The notes: generated by a model from the sequence alone, not told the origin. A DNA stretch of 42,557 nt from Armatimonadota bacterium (GCA_022563855.1 JADFMN010000005.1:196623-239179), one strand, 5' to 3'; shown: positions 20,611-29,410, counted from the first letter of the stretch. Made by a program: numbers and translations.

Positions 20611-20768
20611 GTTCGTCTTTGAGGTTCGGGAGTTCGGGATCGTTCTCGATTGCACTGAGAAGGTGGCACGGCCATCCTGGCCGTGCGTGGCTCGGGCATC
20701 TTGCCCGATCGCTGTCGCAGGTTTTCTGCTGGATGGTTGGGCATCCTGTCGTCGTAGAGCCTGTCTGC

Positions 20769-20838
20769 CGTGGACTAAAAGTCCACGGGCCGGGATGCGG
20801 TCCTTCGACAAGCTCAGGAGAGAGTCCGCGCTCCGAAT
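20769..20838 (+). repeat. Composite hairpin repeat, copy 2
   Basis: Hairpin CGTGGACT-AAA-AGTCCACG followed by the same tail as the copy at 17535 (GGGATGCGGTCCTTCGACAA onward). The head arms differ from copy 1 but remain self-complementary. Confidence 0.85.
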
Positions 20839-20930
20839 CCCTCACCTAACCTCTCCCACTCACGATTGCGAATACCGGTCGGGCGGCCGAGGAGCGGGAG
20901 AGGGATTGGCGGATCGAATCGCCAGCGCTG

Positions 20931-22430
20931 CTAGATTAGAAATCGCCGGTCGCGGATCGCAGCCGTCAGCCGTTCGATGTCCCCAGAGAGCGGGCGGTCC
21001 GAGTCCAAGAACGGCACGATCTCGCGCACTTGGTCGTAGATCACCTGTACGCGAGGGCCGGGTTTGAGCGGCTTTCGGTACTCGAGCCCTTCTGCGGCTG
21101 CCATCAGCTCGACGGCGATGACCGTCTCGGCGTTTCCAACGATCTGCTTGAGTTTGAGCGCGGACATCATGCCCATGCTGACGTGATCCTCCTTGCCGCC
21201 GCTCGTGGGAACGTTGTCGACGCTCGCCGGATGCGACAGCACTTTGCACTCGTTCAGCAGAGACACCGCCGCGACGTGCGCGATCATGTACCCGCTGCCG
21301 GTGCCGGGATTGGACGTTAGAAACGGCGGCAGCCCTTCGCTCATCTCCGGAGTGATCATGCGGTCGATCCTCCGCTCGGAGATGCTCGCAAGGTCGGTGA
21401 CGGCTATCGCCACGTAGTCGAACGTCCCGGCGAGCGGTGCGCCGTGAAAGTTGCCGCCGGACAACACCTCGCTGGTCTCAGCGAAGACAAGCGGGTTGTC
21501 CGTCGCCGATCCGCTCTCGATTTCGGTGATACGCACTGCGTGGTCGATCGCATCGAGGGTCGCGCCGTGGACTTGCGGCATGCACCGAAGGCTGTACGCG
21601 TCCTGCACGCGCTCGTCGCCCTCGAAATGCGACTCCCGGATTTCGCTGTCGAGCATCAGTTCGGCAAGGTGTTTTGCCACAGCGATCTGCCCGACGTGAG
21701 GACGCGCCGCGTGGATTCGCGGATCAAAAGGCACCGGCGTTCCGAGCAGCGCTTCCAGCGTCATCGTTCCTGCGCCGTTCGCCAGCCAGACGAGACGCCG
21801 GGCTCGCGCCAACGCGAGGGCGCCGACCGCCGACATTGCCTGCGTGCCGTTCAAAAGCGCCAGCCCCTCCTTCGCCTCAAGCACCACCGGCTTGATCTTT
21901 GCCTTCTTGAGCGCGACGGACGAGTCTACGCGCGCACCTTGGTAAAAGCACTCGCCCTCGCCGATCACAGCCAGAGCCAGGTGCGCGAGAGGGGCAAGAT
22001 CGCCGCTAGCCCCGACCGATCCGCGCGACGGAATCACCGGATGCACGCCAGCGCTCAGCATTGCGATCAGCGTCTCGGCGACCACCGGCCGCGCGCCGCT
22101 GAGGCCGACCGCCAGCACGTTCGCTCGGAGCAGCAGCATCGCCCGCACTTCGGGCTCGCTCAAAGGCTCGCCGACGCCGCAGGAGTGGCTGCGCACCAGG
22201 TTGAGTTGGAGCTCGCCCAACTCCTCGTTTGGGATGCGGACGTAGCTGAGCTTCCCGAAGCCCGTGTTGACGCCGTACACGGTTTCGTCGGTCGCGACGA
22301 TCCGTTCGATCACCCGGCGCGAATCGGTCATCCGGTCGATGGCGGCGGGGTCCAACGACACCTGAGAGCCGTTGTAAACGACGTCTTCCAGCACCTCAAG
22401 CACGATCGGATCGCCGCTGACCGAGATCAT
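20931..22430 (-). CDS. hutH: Histidine ammonia-lyase (HutH)
   Basis: The 499-residue protein carries the Ala-Ser-Gly triad (residues 141-143, in RGSVGASGDLAPLAHL) that cyclises to the MIO electrophile. It also has the N-terminal VYGVNTGFGK block and the C-terminal TSGGKEDHVSMG block. It removes ammonia from histidine to give urocanate, step one of the pathway. On the minus strand TAATCT (22437-22442) lies exactly six bases before the ATG with no SD, so a leaderless mRNA is likely. This -10 overlaps the -10 of the divergent gene at 22453. hutH is separated from hutU by a repeat island. Confidence 0.97.
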   Translation of the reverse strand: MISVSGDPIVLEVLEDVVYNGSQVSLDPAAIDRMTDSRRVIERIVATDETVYGVNTGFGKLSYVRIPNEELGELQLNLVRSHSCGVGEPLSEPEVRAMLLLRANVLAVGLSGARPVVAETLIAMLSAGVHPVIPSRGSVGASGDLAPLAHLALAVIGEGECFYQGARVDSSVALKKAKIKPVVLEAKEGLALLNGTQAMSAVGALALARARRLVWLANGAGTMTLEALLGTPVPFDPRIHAARPHVGQIAVAKHLAELMLDSEIRESHFEGDERVQDAYSLRCMPQVHGATLDAIDHAVRITEIESGSATDNPLVFAETSEVLSGGNFHGAPLAGTFDYVAIAVTDLASISERRIDRMITPEMSEGLPPFLTSNPGTGSGYMIAHVAAVSLLNECKVLSHPASVDNVPTSGGKEDHVSMGMMSALKLKQIVGNAETVIAVELMAAAEGLEYRKPLKPGPRVQVIYDQVREIVPFLDSDRPLSGDIERLTAAIRDRRFLI

Positions 22431-22436
22431 GTAGCG

Positions 22437-22446
22437 AGATTACCAT
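22437..22446. promoter_or_regulatory. Overlapping divergent -10 elements (hutH and Asp-box propeller gene)
   Basis: TACCAT on the plus strand (22441-22446) ends six bases before GTG 22453. TAATCT on the minus strand (22437-22442) ends six bases before the hutH ATG. They share two bases, so polymerase cannot occupy both at once. Neither has an obvious -35. Confidence 0.5.
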
Positions 22447-22452
22447 TCTGCT

Positions 22453-25110
22453 GTGCCAAACTCACGAAAGAGAAAAATGGCAAAACGCGAGCTACTCACG
22501 ACCGACCTTCGACGAATCAAGTGGCGCAGCATCGGGCCAGGCACAATGGGCGGGCGGGTCTCGGCGCTCTGCTTTGAGCCTGGGAACGACAAGACTTTTT
22601 ATGCCGGGTTTGCGTCGGGCGGCCTGTGGCGAACGGAGAATCGCGGCGTGACGTTCGATCCGATCTTCGACAAAGAGATCACGTCGAGCATCGGCTCTGT
22701 CGGTGTTGCGGACGCGCCTGCGGACTGGAGCGGCTGGTCGAAGGAAGACAAGAAGCTGGGCAAGCGCAAGCGCGAGGAGAAGGGACGGGGCGCGATCATC
22801 TGGGTCGGCACCGGCGAAGGCAACAGCCGCAATTCGTCGAGCTGGGGCCACGGCGTCTACCGTTCAACAGACCGCGGCAAGAAGTGGACGCACTGCGGAC
22901 TCGAGAACACGCACGACATACCGAGCTTGGCGATCGATCCGCGCGACCCGGACACCTGCTACGTCGCCGCGCTTGGCCACCTGTGGGGCGCGAACCGCGA
23001 GCGAGGGGTCTACAAAACCACGGACGGAGGGAAGACTTGGAAGGCGGTGTTGCGCATAGATCACGATCACGGATGCTGCGACGTCCACATCGATCCGAAG
23101 AACCCCAACACGGTGTACGCGTGCATGTTCTACCGGCGCAGATCCGCTCACAGTTTTGCGAGCGGTAGCGCAAAGGGAGGAATCTATAAATCTACGAACG
23201 CCGGCAAGACCTGGCGAAAGCTGAGGACGGGCCTGCCGAAAACGGCGGGTCGAATCGGGATCGACATCTTCGACAAAGACCCGAGCGTGCTCATCGCAAC
23301 GGTCGAATCAAAAGAAGGTGGCACGCGCGACATCCGGGACGACCGCAGCCGATCTGGCGGCGTGTTCCGCAGCGAGAACGGCGGCCGGACGTGGAAACGG
23401 CTGTCGGTCCGCACGCCCAGGGGCTGGTACTTCGGGCGAATCTACCTCGATCCGAAGAACAGCAAGCGCGTGTATCAGCTCGGTTGGTACACCGAGGTCA
23501 GCGACGACGGCGGCAAGACGTTCCGGCGGGGTTTCGGCGACAAGATGCACGTCGACATGCACGCGCTGATCATTAGCCCGCGCGACACGGATCACGTGGT
23601 CAACGGAAGCGACGGCGGAATCTACCAAACCTTCGACGGGGGCAAGAAGTGGCAGTTCCTCAACGTCATGGCCGTCGGGCAGTTCTACAACGTGTCGTTC
23701 GACGACTCAGATCCGTACCGAATCATCGGCGGGCTGCAGGACAACGGAACGTGGGTCGGCCCGAGCAGCGGGACGCGCCAGGCGGAGGATCCCGATGCGC
23801 CGAAAACCGGAATCACGAACTTCGACTGGAAGTTTGTGCTGTGGGGCGACGGTTTTCACGCGGAGTTCGATCCGACCGACGAAGACGTCGTGTTCGCTGA
23901 GTGGCAAGGCGGGAACATTACCCGCGTAAATATGCGCACCGGTGAGTTCAGCCGCGTCGCACCGCACCCGGCGGAGGGCGAGCCGCGTGTGAGGTTCAAC
24001 TGGAACAGCCCGTTCCTCGTCAGCGCCCACGATCCAAAGACGCTGTACATCGGCGGGAACCACGTCTTCAAACTGACCGAGCGGGGCGACAGGTGGAAGC
24101 GGATCAGCCCAGATCTGACGACCAACGACAATGAGAAGTCCGATACGACTGGATCGACCGCAGAGACGCACTGCACGGTGGTCACTCTGGCGGAAAGCGC
24201 TCTGAAGAAAGGCTTGCTCTGGTCTGGCTCCGACGACGGCTTGATCCACGTGACGACGGACGACGGGAAGAGTTGGAGCGATGTGACTCCGCGTCAAGTC
24301 GGCGGTCGGTACGTCAGCAGGATAGAGGCGTCGCACCACACCCAGGGCGCGGCGTACGCTAGCGTGGACGGCCACAGAGATGACGACATGGACCCGTGCA
24401 TTTTGATGACGACAAACATGGGCAGGAGCTGGTCCGATATCTCCGGCGATTTGCCCAAAGGCTGGTCCGTGAAGGTCGTGCGCGAGGACCTGAAGAACAA
24501 GAACGTGCTGTACTGCGGCACGGAAAACGGAATGTACGTCACGACAAACCGCGGCAAGAACTGGGTCTCGCTAAAGTGCGATAACTTGCCGACGACCCCC
24601 GTCGACGACATCAAGCAGCACCCGCGAACGCTTGACCTGATTCTGGGGACGCACGGCCGGTCGATCTGGGTGATGGACGACGCTTCGATGTTCGGCCAGC
24701 TCGACGCAAAGGTCATGAAGTCGAAGCTGCACGCGTTCGATCCGCTGCCCGCAAAGCCGCGCTACTTCCTCAATTACGGCGGGCTGTGGACCGATCAGAT
24801 CTTCCGAGGCGAGAACAGGCCGCTCGGTGCGATGATCAACTACTGGGTCGGCGAGTACGAAGCCGACGAAGTCGAGATCGTGATCGAGAACGCGGACGGC
24901 AACGAGGTACGCAAGCTCACCGGTCCGGCGGCGCCAGGGCTCAACCGTGTCGTATGGGACTTGCAGCCGAAAGAGCAATTGCAACTGGCGGACAAGAACC
25001 AAGAGCCGGGGCAGACGTTCTTCGTCGAACCGGGCGTGTACAAAGTGAAGCTGAAGGCCGGCGACGAGACCGCCAGCGTCGAGGTCGAAGTGCTGGCGAT
25101 GGACTCGTAG
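22453..25110 (+). CDS. Asp-box (BNR) / sortilin-like beta-propeller protein
   Basis: The 885-residue protein is built from propeller blades carrying Asp-boxes (S/T-x-D/N-x-G-x-x-W/F): STDRGKKW, TTDGGKTW, STNAGKTW, SENGGRTW, VSDDGGKTF, TFDGGKKW, TTDDGKSW, TTNMGRSW and TTNRGKNW. The opening IKWRSIGPGTMGGRVSALCF is typical of 'glycosyl hydrolase' WD40/YVTN/BNR-like proteins. The last 130 residues form a separate beta domain. Sialidase catalytic residues are not evident, so enzymatic activity is unproven. These proteins are usually secreted, yet no signal peptide is present here. The GTG at 22453 fits the leaderless spacing; ATG 22477 with a weak AAAGAG is the alternative. Confidence 0.85.
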   Translation: MPNSRKRKMAKRELLTTDLRRIKWRSIGPGTMGGRVSALCFEPGNDKTFYAGFASGGLWRTENRGVTFDPIFDKEITSSIGSVGVADAPADWSGWSKEDKKLGKRKREEKGRGAIIWVGTGEGNSRNSSSWGHGVYRSTDRGKKWTHCGLENTHDIPSLAIDPRDPDTCYVAALGHLWGANRERGVYKTTDGGKTWKAVLRIDHDHGCCDVHIDPKNPNTVYACMFYRRRSAHSFASGSAKGGIYKSTNAGKTWRKLRTGLPKTAGRIGIDIFDKDPSVLIATVESKEGGTRDIRDDRSRSGGVFRSENGGRTWKRLSVRTPRGWYFGRIYLDPKNSKRVYQLGWYTEVSDDGGKTFRRGFGDKMHVDMHALIISPRDTDHVVNGSDGGIYQTFDGGKKWQFLNVMAVGQFYNVSFDDSDPYRIIGGLQDNGTWVGPSSGTRQAEDPDAPKTGITNFDWKFVLWGDGFHAEFDPTDEDVVFAEWQGGNITRVNMRTGEFSRVAPHPAEGEPRVRFNWNSPFLVSAHDPKTLYIGGNHVFKLTERGDRWKRISPDLTTNDNEKSDTTGSTAETHCTVVTLAESALKKGLLWSGSDDGLIHVTTDDGKSWSDVTPRQVGGRYVSRIEASHHTQGAAYASVDGHRDDDMDPCILMTTNMGRSWSDISGDLPKGWSVKVVREDLKNKNVLYCGTENGMYVTTNRGKNWVSLKCDNLPTTPVDDIKQHPRTLDLILGTHGRSIWVMDDASMFGQLDAKVMKSKLHAFDPLPAKPRYFLNYGGLWTDQIFRGENRPLGAMINYWVGEYEADEVEIVIENADGNEVRKLTGPAAPGLNRVVWDLQPKEQLQLADKNQEPGQTFFVEPGVYKVKLKAGDETASVEVEVLAMDS

Positions 25111-25180
25111 CTGATGGTCTGCGACAAACTGTGGTGATACGCGAAATCATCTGGCGGTAGGATTACTTTAGGATTCTGTG

Positions 25181-26611
25181 ATGCGAAGAAAACTCGTTCT
25201 GTCTCTCTTTATCGTTGTCGTCGCCGCGCTGGCTGTTGGCCAGGGCAAGACCGATTGGCCGCAGCCGATCATTCGCGGGTCGATTATCGTCTGGGGCGGC
25301 GACGAGGCAAAGGACGATGCGCGTCCACACTTCAAGCGCCTCGCCGGCGATGGACAGATTCTCGTCATCTCATCGACTGCAGACGACGCACGCGCGACGT
25401 GGGCGGAGACGTCGAACGCAAAGGTTGTTTCCGTGTTTGACTCGGCCGATCTCGCTAAAGCTGACTCGGTCTGGATCGACGGCCTCTTCGTCGGAACGGC
25501 GAGCGCGCGCAACGCCCTCAAGGCGATCAAAGAGAAGGGAGGCGTCGTCGGCATATCGGAAGAGCTGCTCGGCACGGGCAGGTTCAAGGCGCTGCTGCCG
25601 TACGTCGAGATCGCCGGGAGCAGCGATAGCTCGTCGGTAGGCACGGTGCAAATGGACGTGGGAGACGGGGCGGCGATCGTGTTCGTGGGGCGGTTCGGAC
25701 GCGTGATCGGGAGCGGCGATACCAAGTTCAGCCTAGCCGCTGGCGGAGGGATGGACGCGGTGGAGATCGTCGTCTCTCCAGGCGGTCGAGTTGATCTCGT
25801 TTCGCTCCGACGTCGCGCGCTCGATCGGACGATGCCCGCGTTCCCGGTTGCCAAGACCCCCGAAGTGCCGAGCGGCACGCTGATGATCGTTGGCGGCGGC
25901 GGAATCCCCGACGGGCTGATCGAGCGGTTCATCAAAGAGGCTGGCGGTCCGGACGCGCGGATCGTTTACGTGCCGTGCTCGTTCCAAGAGGAGATTTCAC
26001 AGGAGCCCGGTTTCGTGCGGCTCTTGCGGGGGCGAGGGGCGAAGAACGTCACTTGGATTCACACAAAGGACCGTGAGAAATCGGATACGGATGAAGAGTT
26101 CTTAGAACCGCTGAAGGACGCGGGCGGTGTTTGGTTCGGCGGTGGGCGCCAGTGGAACCTCGTCGACAGCTACATGGACACGAAGGCGCACGACCTGATG
26201 CGCGACGTGCTGAAAAGAGGCGGGGTTATCGGCGGCTCGTCGGCGGGCGCGTCCATCCAGGCGGAGTTCCTCGCGCGCGGCGATCCGCTCGGAAACCTGA
26301 ACATCATCGCGCCCGGTTACCTGCGCGGCCTCGGATTCCTCCCCGGCGCGGCGGTCGATCAGCACTTCACGCAGCGCGGTAGGCAGAAGGACATGACCGA
26401 GTTGATGAAGGCGTATCCGCAAGTGCTCGGCATCGGCATCGACGAAGGCACCGCGATCATCGTGCAGGGCGTTGTCGCGGAAGTCGTCGGCACCGGCGCG
26501 GTGCACTTCTACGACTACAGAGTTACCCCGACTGGCGAGACAGACTTCTTGAGATTAGAGAAAGGGAAGACCTACGACCTTAAGGAGCGTCGCCAAGTAG
26601 TCGCCAAGTAG
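25181..26611 (+). CDS. Secreted cyanophycinase-like peptidase S51 protein with degenerate N-terminal copy
   Basis: A signal peptide (RRKLVLSLFIVVVAALAVGQ) precedes two S51-like halves. The C-terminal half has the cyanophycinase signature: LMIVGGGGIPD, VWFGGGRQWN, the nucleophilic Ser in GGVIGGSSAGAS (about residue 354) and DQHFTQRGRQ. The N-terminal half repeats the pattern in weakened form, with GGVVGISEELL where the Ser nucleophile should be, so it is probably an inactive duplicate. Cyanophycinases cut multi-Arg/Asp polymers to beta-Asp-Arg; relatives cleave other beta-aspartyl or acidic peptides. TAGGAT ends six bases before ATG 25181 (a GTG lies one codon earlier), again leaderless. The last codons contain a GTCGCCAAGTAG repeat. 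Confidence 0.86.
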   Translation: MRRKLVLSLFIVVVAALAVGQGKTDWPQPIIRGSIIVWGGDEAKDDARPHFKRLAGDGQILVISSTADDARATWAETSNAKVVSVFDSADLAKADSVWIDGLFVGTASARNALKAIKEKGGVVGISEELLGTGRFKALLPYVEIAGSSDSSSVGTVQMDVGDGAAIVFVGRFGRVIGSGDTKFSLAAGGGMDAVEIVVSPGGRVDLVSLRRRALDRTMPAFPVAKTPEVPSGTLMIVGGGGIPDGLIERFIKEAGGPDARIVYVPCSFQEEISQEPGFVRLLRGRGAKNVTWIHTKDREKSDTDEEFLEPLKDAGGVWFGGGRQWNLVDSYMDTKAHDLMRDVLKRGGVIGGSSAGASIQAEFLARGDPLGNLNIIAPGYLRGLGFLPGAAVDQHFTQRGRQKDMTELMKAYPQVLGIGIDEGTAIIVQGVVAEVVGTGAVHFYDYRVTPTGETDFLRLEKGKTYDLKERRQVVAK

Positions 26612-26632
26612 TCGCCGAATTGTCACCAGATA

Positions 26633-26736
26633 GCCTCCTCTCCCGAAGCCTCGGGATTTGCCGCCAAGACCTCTCCGGTGGAGAGTCTTGCCGCGCAAAG
26701 ATTGAGGAGGGGGTTCGAAACCGACAAAGTCCTTTC
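26633..26736 (+). repeat. 104-bp direct repeat, copy 1
   Basis: Begins GCCTCCTC and includes GCCTCGGGATTTGCCGCCAA, a GACCTCTCC/GGAGAGTC-like hairpin and GACAAAGTCCTTTC. About 85 percent identical by eye to 27050-27152. Confidence 0.85.
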
Positions 26737-26791
26737 ATTGTTCATGCCTCCAAACTCATGGAAGGAAGGGGTTTTTTGGCGGCACAAGTAC

Positions 26792-26814
26792 CCTCCACAC
26801 TTCGAGTGTGGAGG
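26792..26814. repeat. Palindromic repeat CCTCCACACT-TCG-AGTGTGGAGG
   Basis: Same arms as 17614-17636 with a different loop, flanked here by an extra C and G. Confidence 0.85.
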
Positions 26815-26822
26815 GATGTAAG

Positions 26823-26864
26823 ATGTACGACCTGAAGGAACGCAAGGAAATCGTCGCCAAGTAG
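26823..26864 (+). pseudogene. Duplicated C-terminal tail of the S51 gene
   Basis: These 14 codons read MYDLKERKEIVAK and a stop, against the S51 C-terminus YDLKERRQVVAK and a stop. The nucleotides differ at several synonymous and non-synonymous sites. The rest of the gene is absent, so this is the residue of an old tandem duplication or of a deletion between paralogues. Confidence 0.7.
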
Positions 26865-26894
26865 TCACCCGGACGACATTGCGACCCCCATGTA

Positions 26895-26963
26895 TCGGAG
26901 CGCGGGCTCTTTCCTGAGCTTGTCGAAGGACCGCAACCCGGCATGTGGACTCTGCAGTCCACA
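26895..26963 (-). repeat. Composite hairpin repeat, copy 3 (inverted)
   Basis: Reverse-oriented tail (TCCTGAGCTTGTCGAAGGA) ending in the hairpin TGTGGACT-CTGC-AGTCCACA. Same family as 17535 and 20769. Confidence 0.8.
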
Positions 26964-27049
26964 GTGTTCTAGCCCCCTCCTAGCCTCCCCCGGCCACCAG
27001 AGCGCGCTGCGAGAGACAGCCCGCAGGCCGCGGGAGGGTTTTCTAAGGA

Positions 27050-27152
27050 GCCTCCTATCCCGGAGCCTCGGGATTTGCCGCCAAGACCTCTCCAGTGGAG
27101 AGTCTTGCCGCGCAAAGATTAAGGATGGGGTCCAATCAGACGAAGTCCTTTA
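27050..27152 (+). repeat. 104-bp direct repeat, copy 2
   Basis: Diverged second copy of 26633-26736; both hold GCCGCCAAGACCTCTCC and GTCTTGCCGCGCAAAGATT. Confidence 0.85.
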
Positions 27153-27410
27153 CTCTTGCGGTGCGACGTCTGGTTGTCGACAGGTAGTCGTCGGGGAGAC
27201 CAAGTGGCTTCCTCCCCCGTTCGAGGGGGAGGATTGAGGAGAGGGGGCGAAACAGAGAAAGTCCTTTCGTTTTTTCGGTTCGATTCTGGAGCCAGAGTTT
27301 AATCGGATGGGACTGTATCGCTTGACCCCCTTAGCCAGCCTCTCCCTCAGGGGGAGAGGTGCTTACTGATGAATAATGCACGACAACTAGGCGACGTCGC
27401 AGGCAGACGA

Positions 27411-28649
27411 CTACCAGGCGACAGCAGAGGACGTGCCGTCAGCCGTCTGCGAAATAGTCACAGAAACGAACGTGTTCGTTCCGTCCGGGTTCTTGCGCAA
27501 GTCGAATGCGTCGTACAGCTCGCCGGTCACTAAATACGCGCGGTACTGCACCGTGTCGCCGTTGACTCGGATGATCTGGTACAGCTGTTTGCGCTCGCCG
27601 GTCTTCTGCATCGTGCGCTTGGCCTCGTCGCCGACCGTGTACATCTTCGGCCCGCTCACAGAGACCACGTACGCAGTCCCCGTCGCCTCATTGACCGCCG
27701 ACAAGCCGGTCGTAACGTTGCGCCGACCGTACGTGTGGTCGTGCCCTTGCAACACCAGAGCGACGTTGTACTTCTCCAGGATCGGCTGCCACGCCGCGCG
27801 AAGGCCCGGGTTGTCACGGCCTTGCGCGGTTGAAAAGATCGGGTGGTGGAAGGTCACGAACGTCCACTTGTTCGGGTTGTCCTTTAGCACTCCATCGAGC
27901 CACGCGGCCTGCTCCTCGATGAGCCGGTTCGAGTCGAGCGCGATGATGCGCGCGCCCTGGAAGTCGATGTAGTAGTTGGTGTCCGGCAGCTGTGGAAGGC
28001 CGTTGCGCGGGAACTCGAACTGCGGGATCCAGAAGTCGCTTAGCTTTCCGCAGCGGTACTCGTGGTTGCCTGGCACAGCGATGCTGGGGAGCATGCTGTG
28101 CACCCAGCCGCCTGCGTAAAACCAGTCCCTCCATTCGCCGTCGGCGTTCGGCGAGTTGACCAGGTCGCCGGCGTGGATCATGAAGTCAGCGCGGGCGTCG
28201 TGCCGGTACGCCTGTCTCACGGTCCTCGACCACAGGCTCTTGAGGTCGTTCTGCGCGTCGCCGAAGTAGATGAACGTGAACGGCTTGGGCGTTGCGCTGG
28301 CGGTGCGGAACTGCACCCACTCGCTCCATTCCTCCTGCGTTCCGACCCGGTAGGCGTAGAGCGTCTCGGGCGTCAGGTCCTTGAAAGTGACTGTGTGGTA
28401 GTGGACGGTTGTCTCACCGATTGTCAGTGGCTGAGAGTTCGCGATGGTCTTTGTTGCATCTTGGACGAACGCCGGATCCGCGTCGGCTGGCGCGATCTCA
28501 CCCTCGGCTCCTTCCGTCGGTGCCTCTGTCCGCCATGTGACGCTGGCCGAGGTCGCCGGATCTCCGGACCAGGTCAGCAATATCCGGTGAGGCGTCGTCG
28601 GCGAGACGTGCGGAGCAAGAGCCAGGAACAGAACGGTGGACGCAAGCAT
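27411..28649 (-). CDS. Secreted purple acid phosphatase-like metallophosphoesterase
   Basis: The 412-residue protein has a short hydrophobic signal (MLASTVLFLALAPHV). An N-terminal fibronectin-III-like domain (RILLTWSGDPATSASVTWRT, then HTVTFKDLTPETLYAYRVG) precedes a metallophosphatase domain. Dimetal ligands appear in order: YFGDAQ, HAGDLVN, PGNHEY, TFHHPIF and LQGHDHTYGR. This is the plant-type purple acid phosphatase layout, and it probably releases phosphate from organic esters outside the cytoplasm. The PAP tyrosine of the GDxGxxxxxY motif is not obvious (GDAQND here), so another phosphoesterase activity is possible. CAGAAT (28656-28661, minus) ends six bases before the ATG and no SD is seen, a weaker case of the leaderless pattern. 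Confidence 0.88.
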   Translation of the reverse strand: MLASTVLFLALAPHVSPTTPHRILLTWSGDPATSASVTWRTEAPTEGAEGEIAPADADPAFVQDATKTIANSQPLTIGETTVHYHTVTFKDLTPETLYAYRVGTQEEWSEWVQFRTASATPKPFTFIYFGDAQNDLKSLWSRTVRQAYRHDARADFMIHAGDLVNSPNADGEWRDWFYAGGWVHSMLPSIAVPGNHEYRCGKLSDFWIPQFEFPRNGLPQLPDTNYYIDFQGARIIALDSNRLIEEQAAWLDGVLKDNPNKWTFVTFHHPIFSTAQGRDNPGLRAAWQPILEKYNVALVLQGHDHTYGRRNVTTGLSAVNEATGTAYVVSVSGPKMYTVGDEAKRTMQKTGERKQLYQIIRVNGDTVQYRAYLVTGELYDAFDLRKNPDGTNTFVSVTISQTADGTSSAVAW

Positions 28650-28681
28650 GGCGTGATTCTGTCACGTTTGGAGCGACCGCG

Positions 28682-29410
28682 TCAGCTACGGAGCGGCTTA
28701 CGCTCGTGCCACTCGTGGTCGATGTCGCGCATGAGTAGCGCGCAGTCGAATACCGCCGAGCCCGGCGGAAACTTCGACTCGTCATCGAACAGGCTGGACT
28801 CGACGACGTCGACATCGAGCGGCTCGACCAGCCAATTCACGCTCATCAGTTCCAGGCCGTCATAAGTCCCCGCACTCCGCGACGCAGAGTAACCCAGCGA
28901 ACCCGCCTCAAAGAACGACGAAGCCTCTTCGAGCGAAGGGAAGACCGAAGATTGCGGAAGACGGTCCGCAATCTTGCCATCGACCATGAGCTTGGCGCCT
29001 CCGTCGTCGCTGGTCATCTCGACACGGTATCGACCACCGCCCTCCTGCACGTCGAACTTCGCAAGGTGATGGTATCCGGGAAACAGACGCCCGCCGAGGA
29101 GAACGTTGAGCCGCGAAGAGGTGTCTCGCCGCGGGATGTACACCCCCTCCTTCGACAAACCGTCCTCGTCCCACTCGACCGCAAACCGATGCGCGGCGTT
29201 CTCGGACGAAATCCCGAATGCGGCTGGAGCTCTGCGCGGCCTGAGCCCCTTCAGGCGGATTAGGCAGACGCCGCCGATCCCGTAGCCGCCCACCGTCTTC
29301 GGTCGGAACGGGTCCGGCAACACTCCGCTCAGAACCTCGGGATCGATTCGGTAGTTCACGAGAATCCGGCGGTCGATCACGCCGTGCACGACAGGAATGT
29401 TCACTCTCAC
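28682..29410 (-). CDS. DUF2071 family protein (acetoacetate decarboxylase-like fold)
   Basis: Family landmarks are RILVNYRIDPEVLSGVLPD at the start, GGVCLIRLKGLRP, YIPRRDTSSRLNVLLGG, and near the C-terminus SLGYSAS, VEPLDVDVVES and PPGSAVFDCALLMRDIDHEW. DUF2071 proteins are cytosolic and of unknown function. From GTG at 29410 (alternative GTG 29404) the product is about 242 residues. The frame is open to 29470, but that stretch contains the GTCGCCAAGTAG repeat and adds nothing conserved. TATACT (29415-29420, minus) is only four bases before the first GTG and ten before the second. The start codon region is a palindrome (ACTCTCACTGAGAGT). Confidence 0.78.
   Translation of the reverse strand: MRVNIPVVHGVIDRRILVNYRIDPEVLSGVLPDPFRPKTVGGYGIGGVCLIRLKGLRPRRAPAAFGISSENAAHRFAVEWDEDGLSKEGVYIPRRDTSSRLNVLLGGRLFPGYHHLAKFDVQEGGGRYRVEMTSDDGGAKLMVDGKIADRLPQSSVFPSLEEASSFFEAGSLGYSASRSAGTYDGLELMSVNWLVEPLDVDVVESSLFDDESKFPPGSAVFDCALLMRDIDHEWHERKPLRS

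Larger units (their letters stand above)
20227..20930. repeat. Gene-free repeat island between hutH and hutU
   Basis: This 0.7-kb interval holds no gene. Visible in it are GTTCGGGAGTTCGG-type short repeats, a copy of the TCCTGAGC...TCGAAGGA core near 20481, a 23-bp tandem array (20512-20610), the composite hairpin repeat (20769-20838) and, at its left end, the hutU promoter. A segment near 20345 (GTCGTTCTCCTGGGCGACCT) resembles sequence at the 5' end of the long hutI frame. Confidence 0.8.
26612..27410. repeat. Gene-free convergent gap filled with repeats
   Basis: This 0.8-kb gap between two converging genes carries a 104-bp direct repeat (26633 and 27050), the palindrome at 26792-26814, a duplicated C-terminal tail of the preceding gene (26823-26864), and an inverted copy of the composite hairpin repeat (26895-26963). 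No coding gene is visible. Confidence 0.8.
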
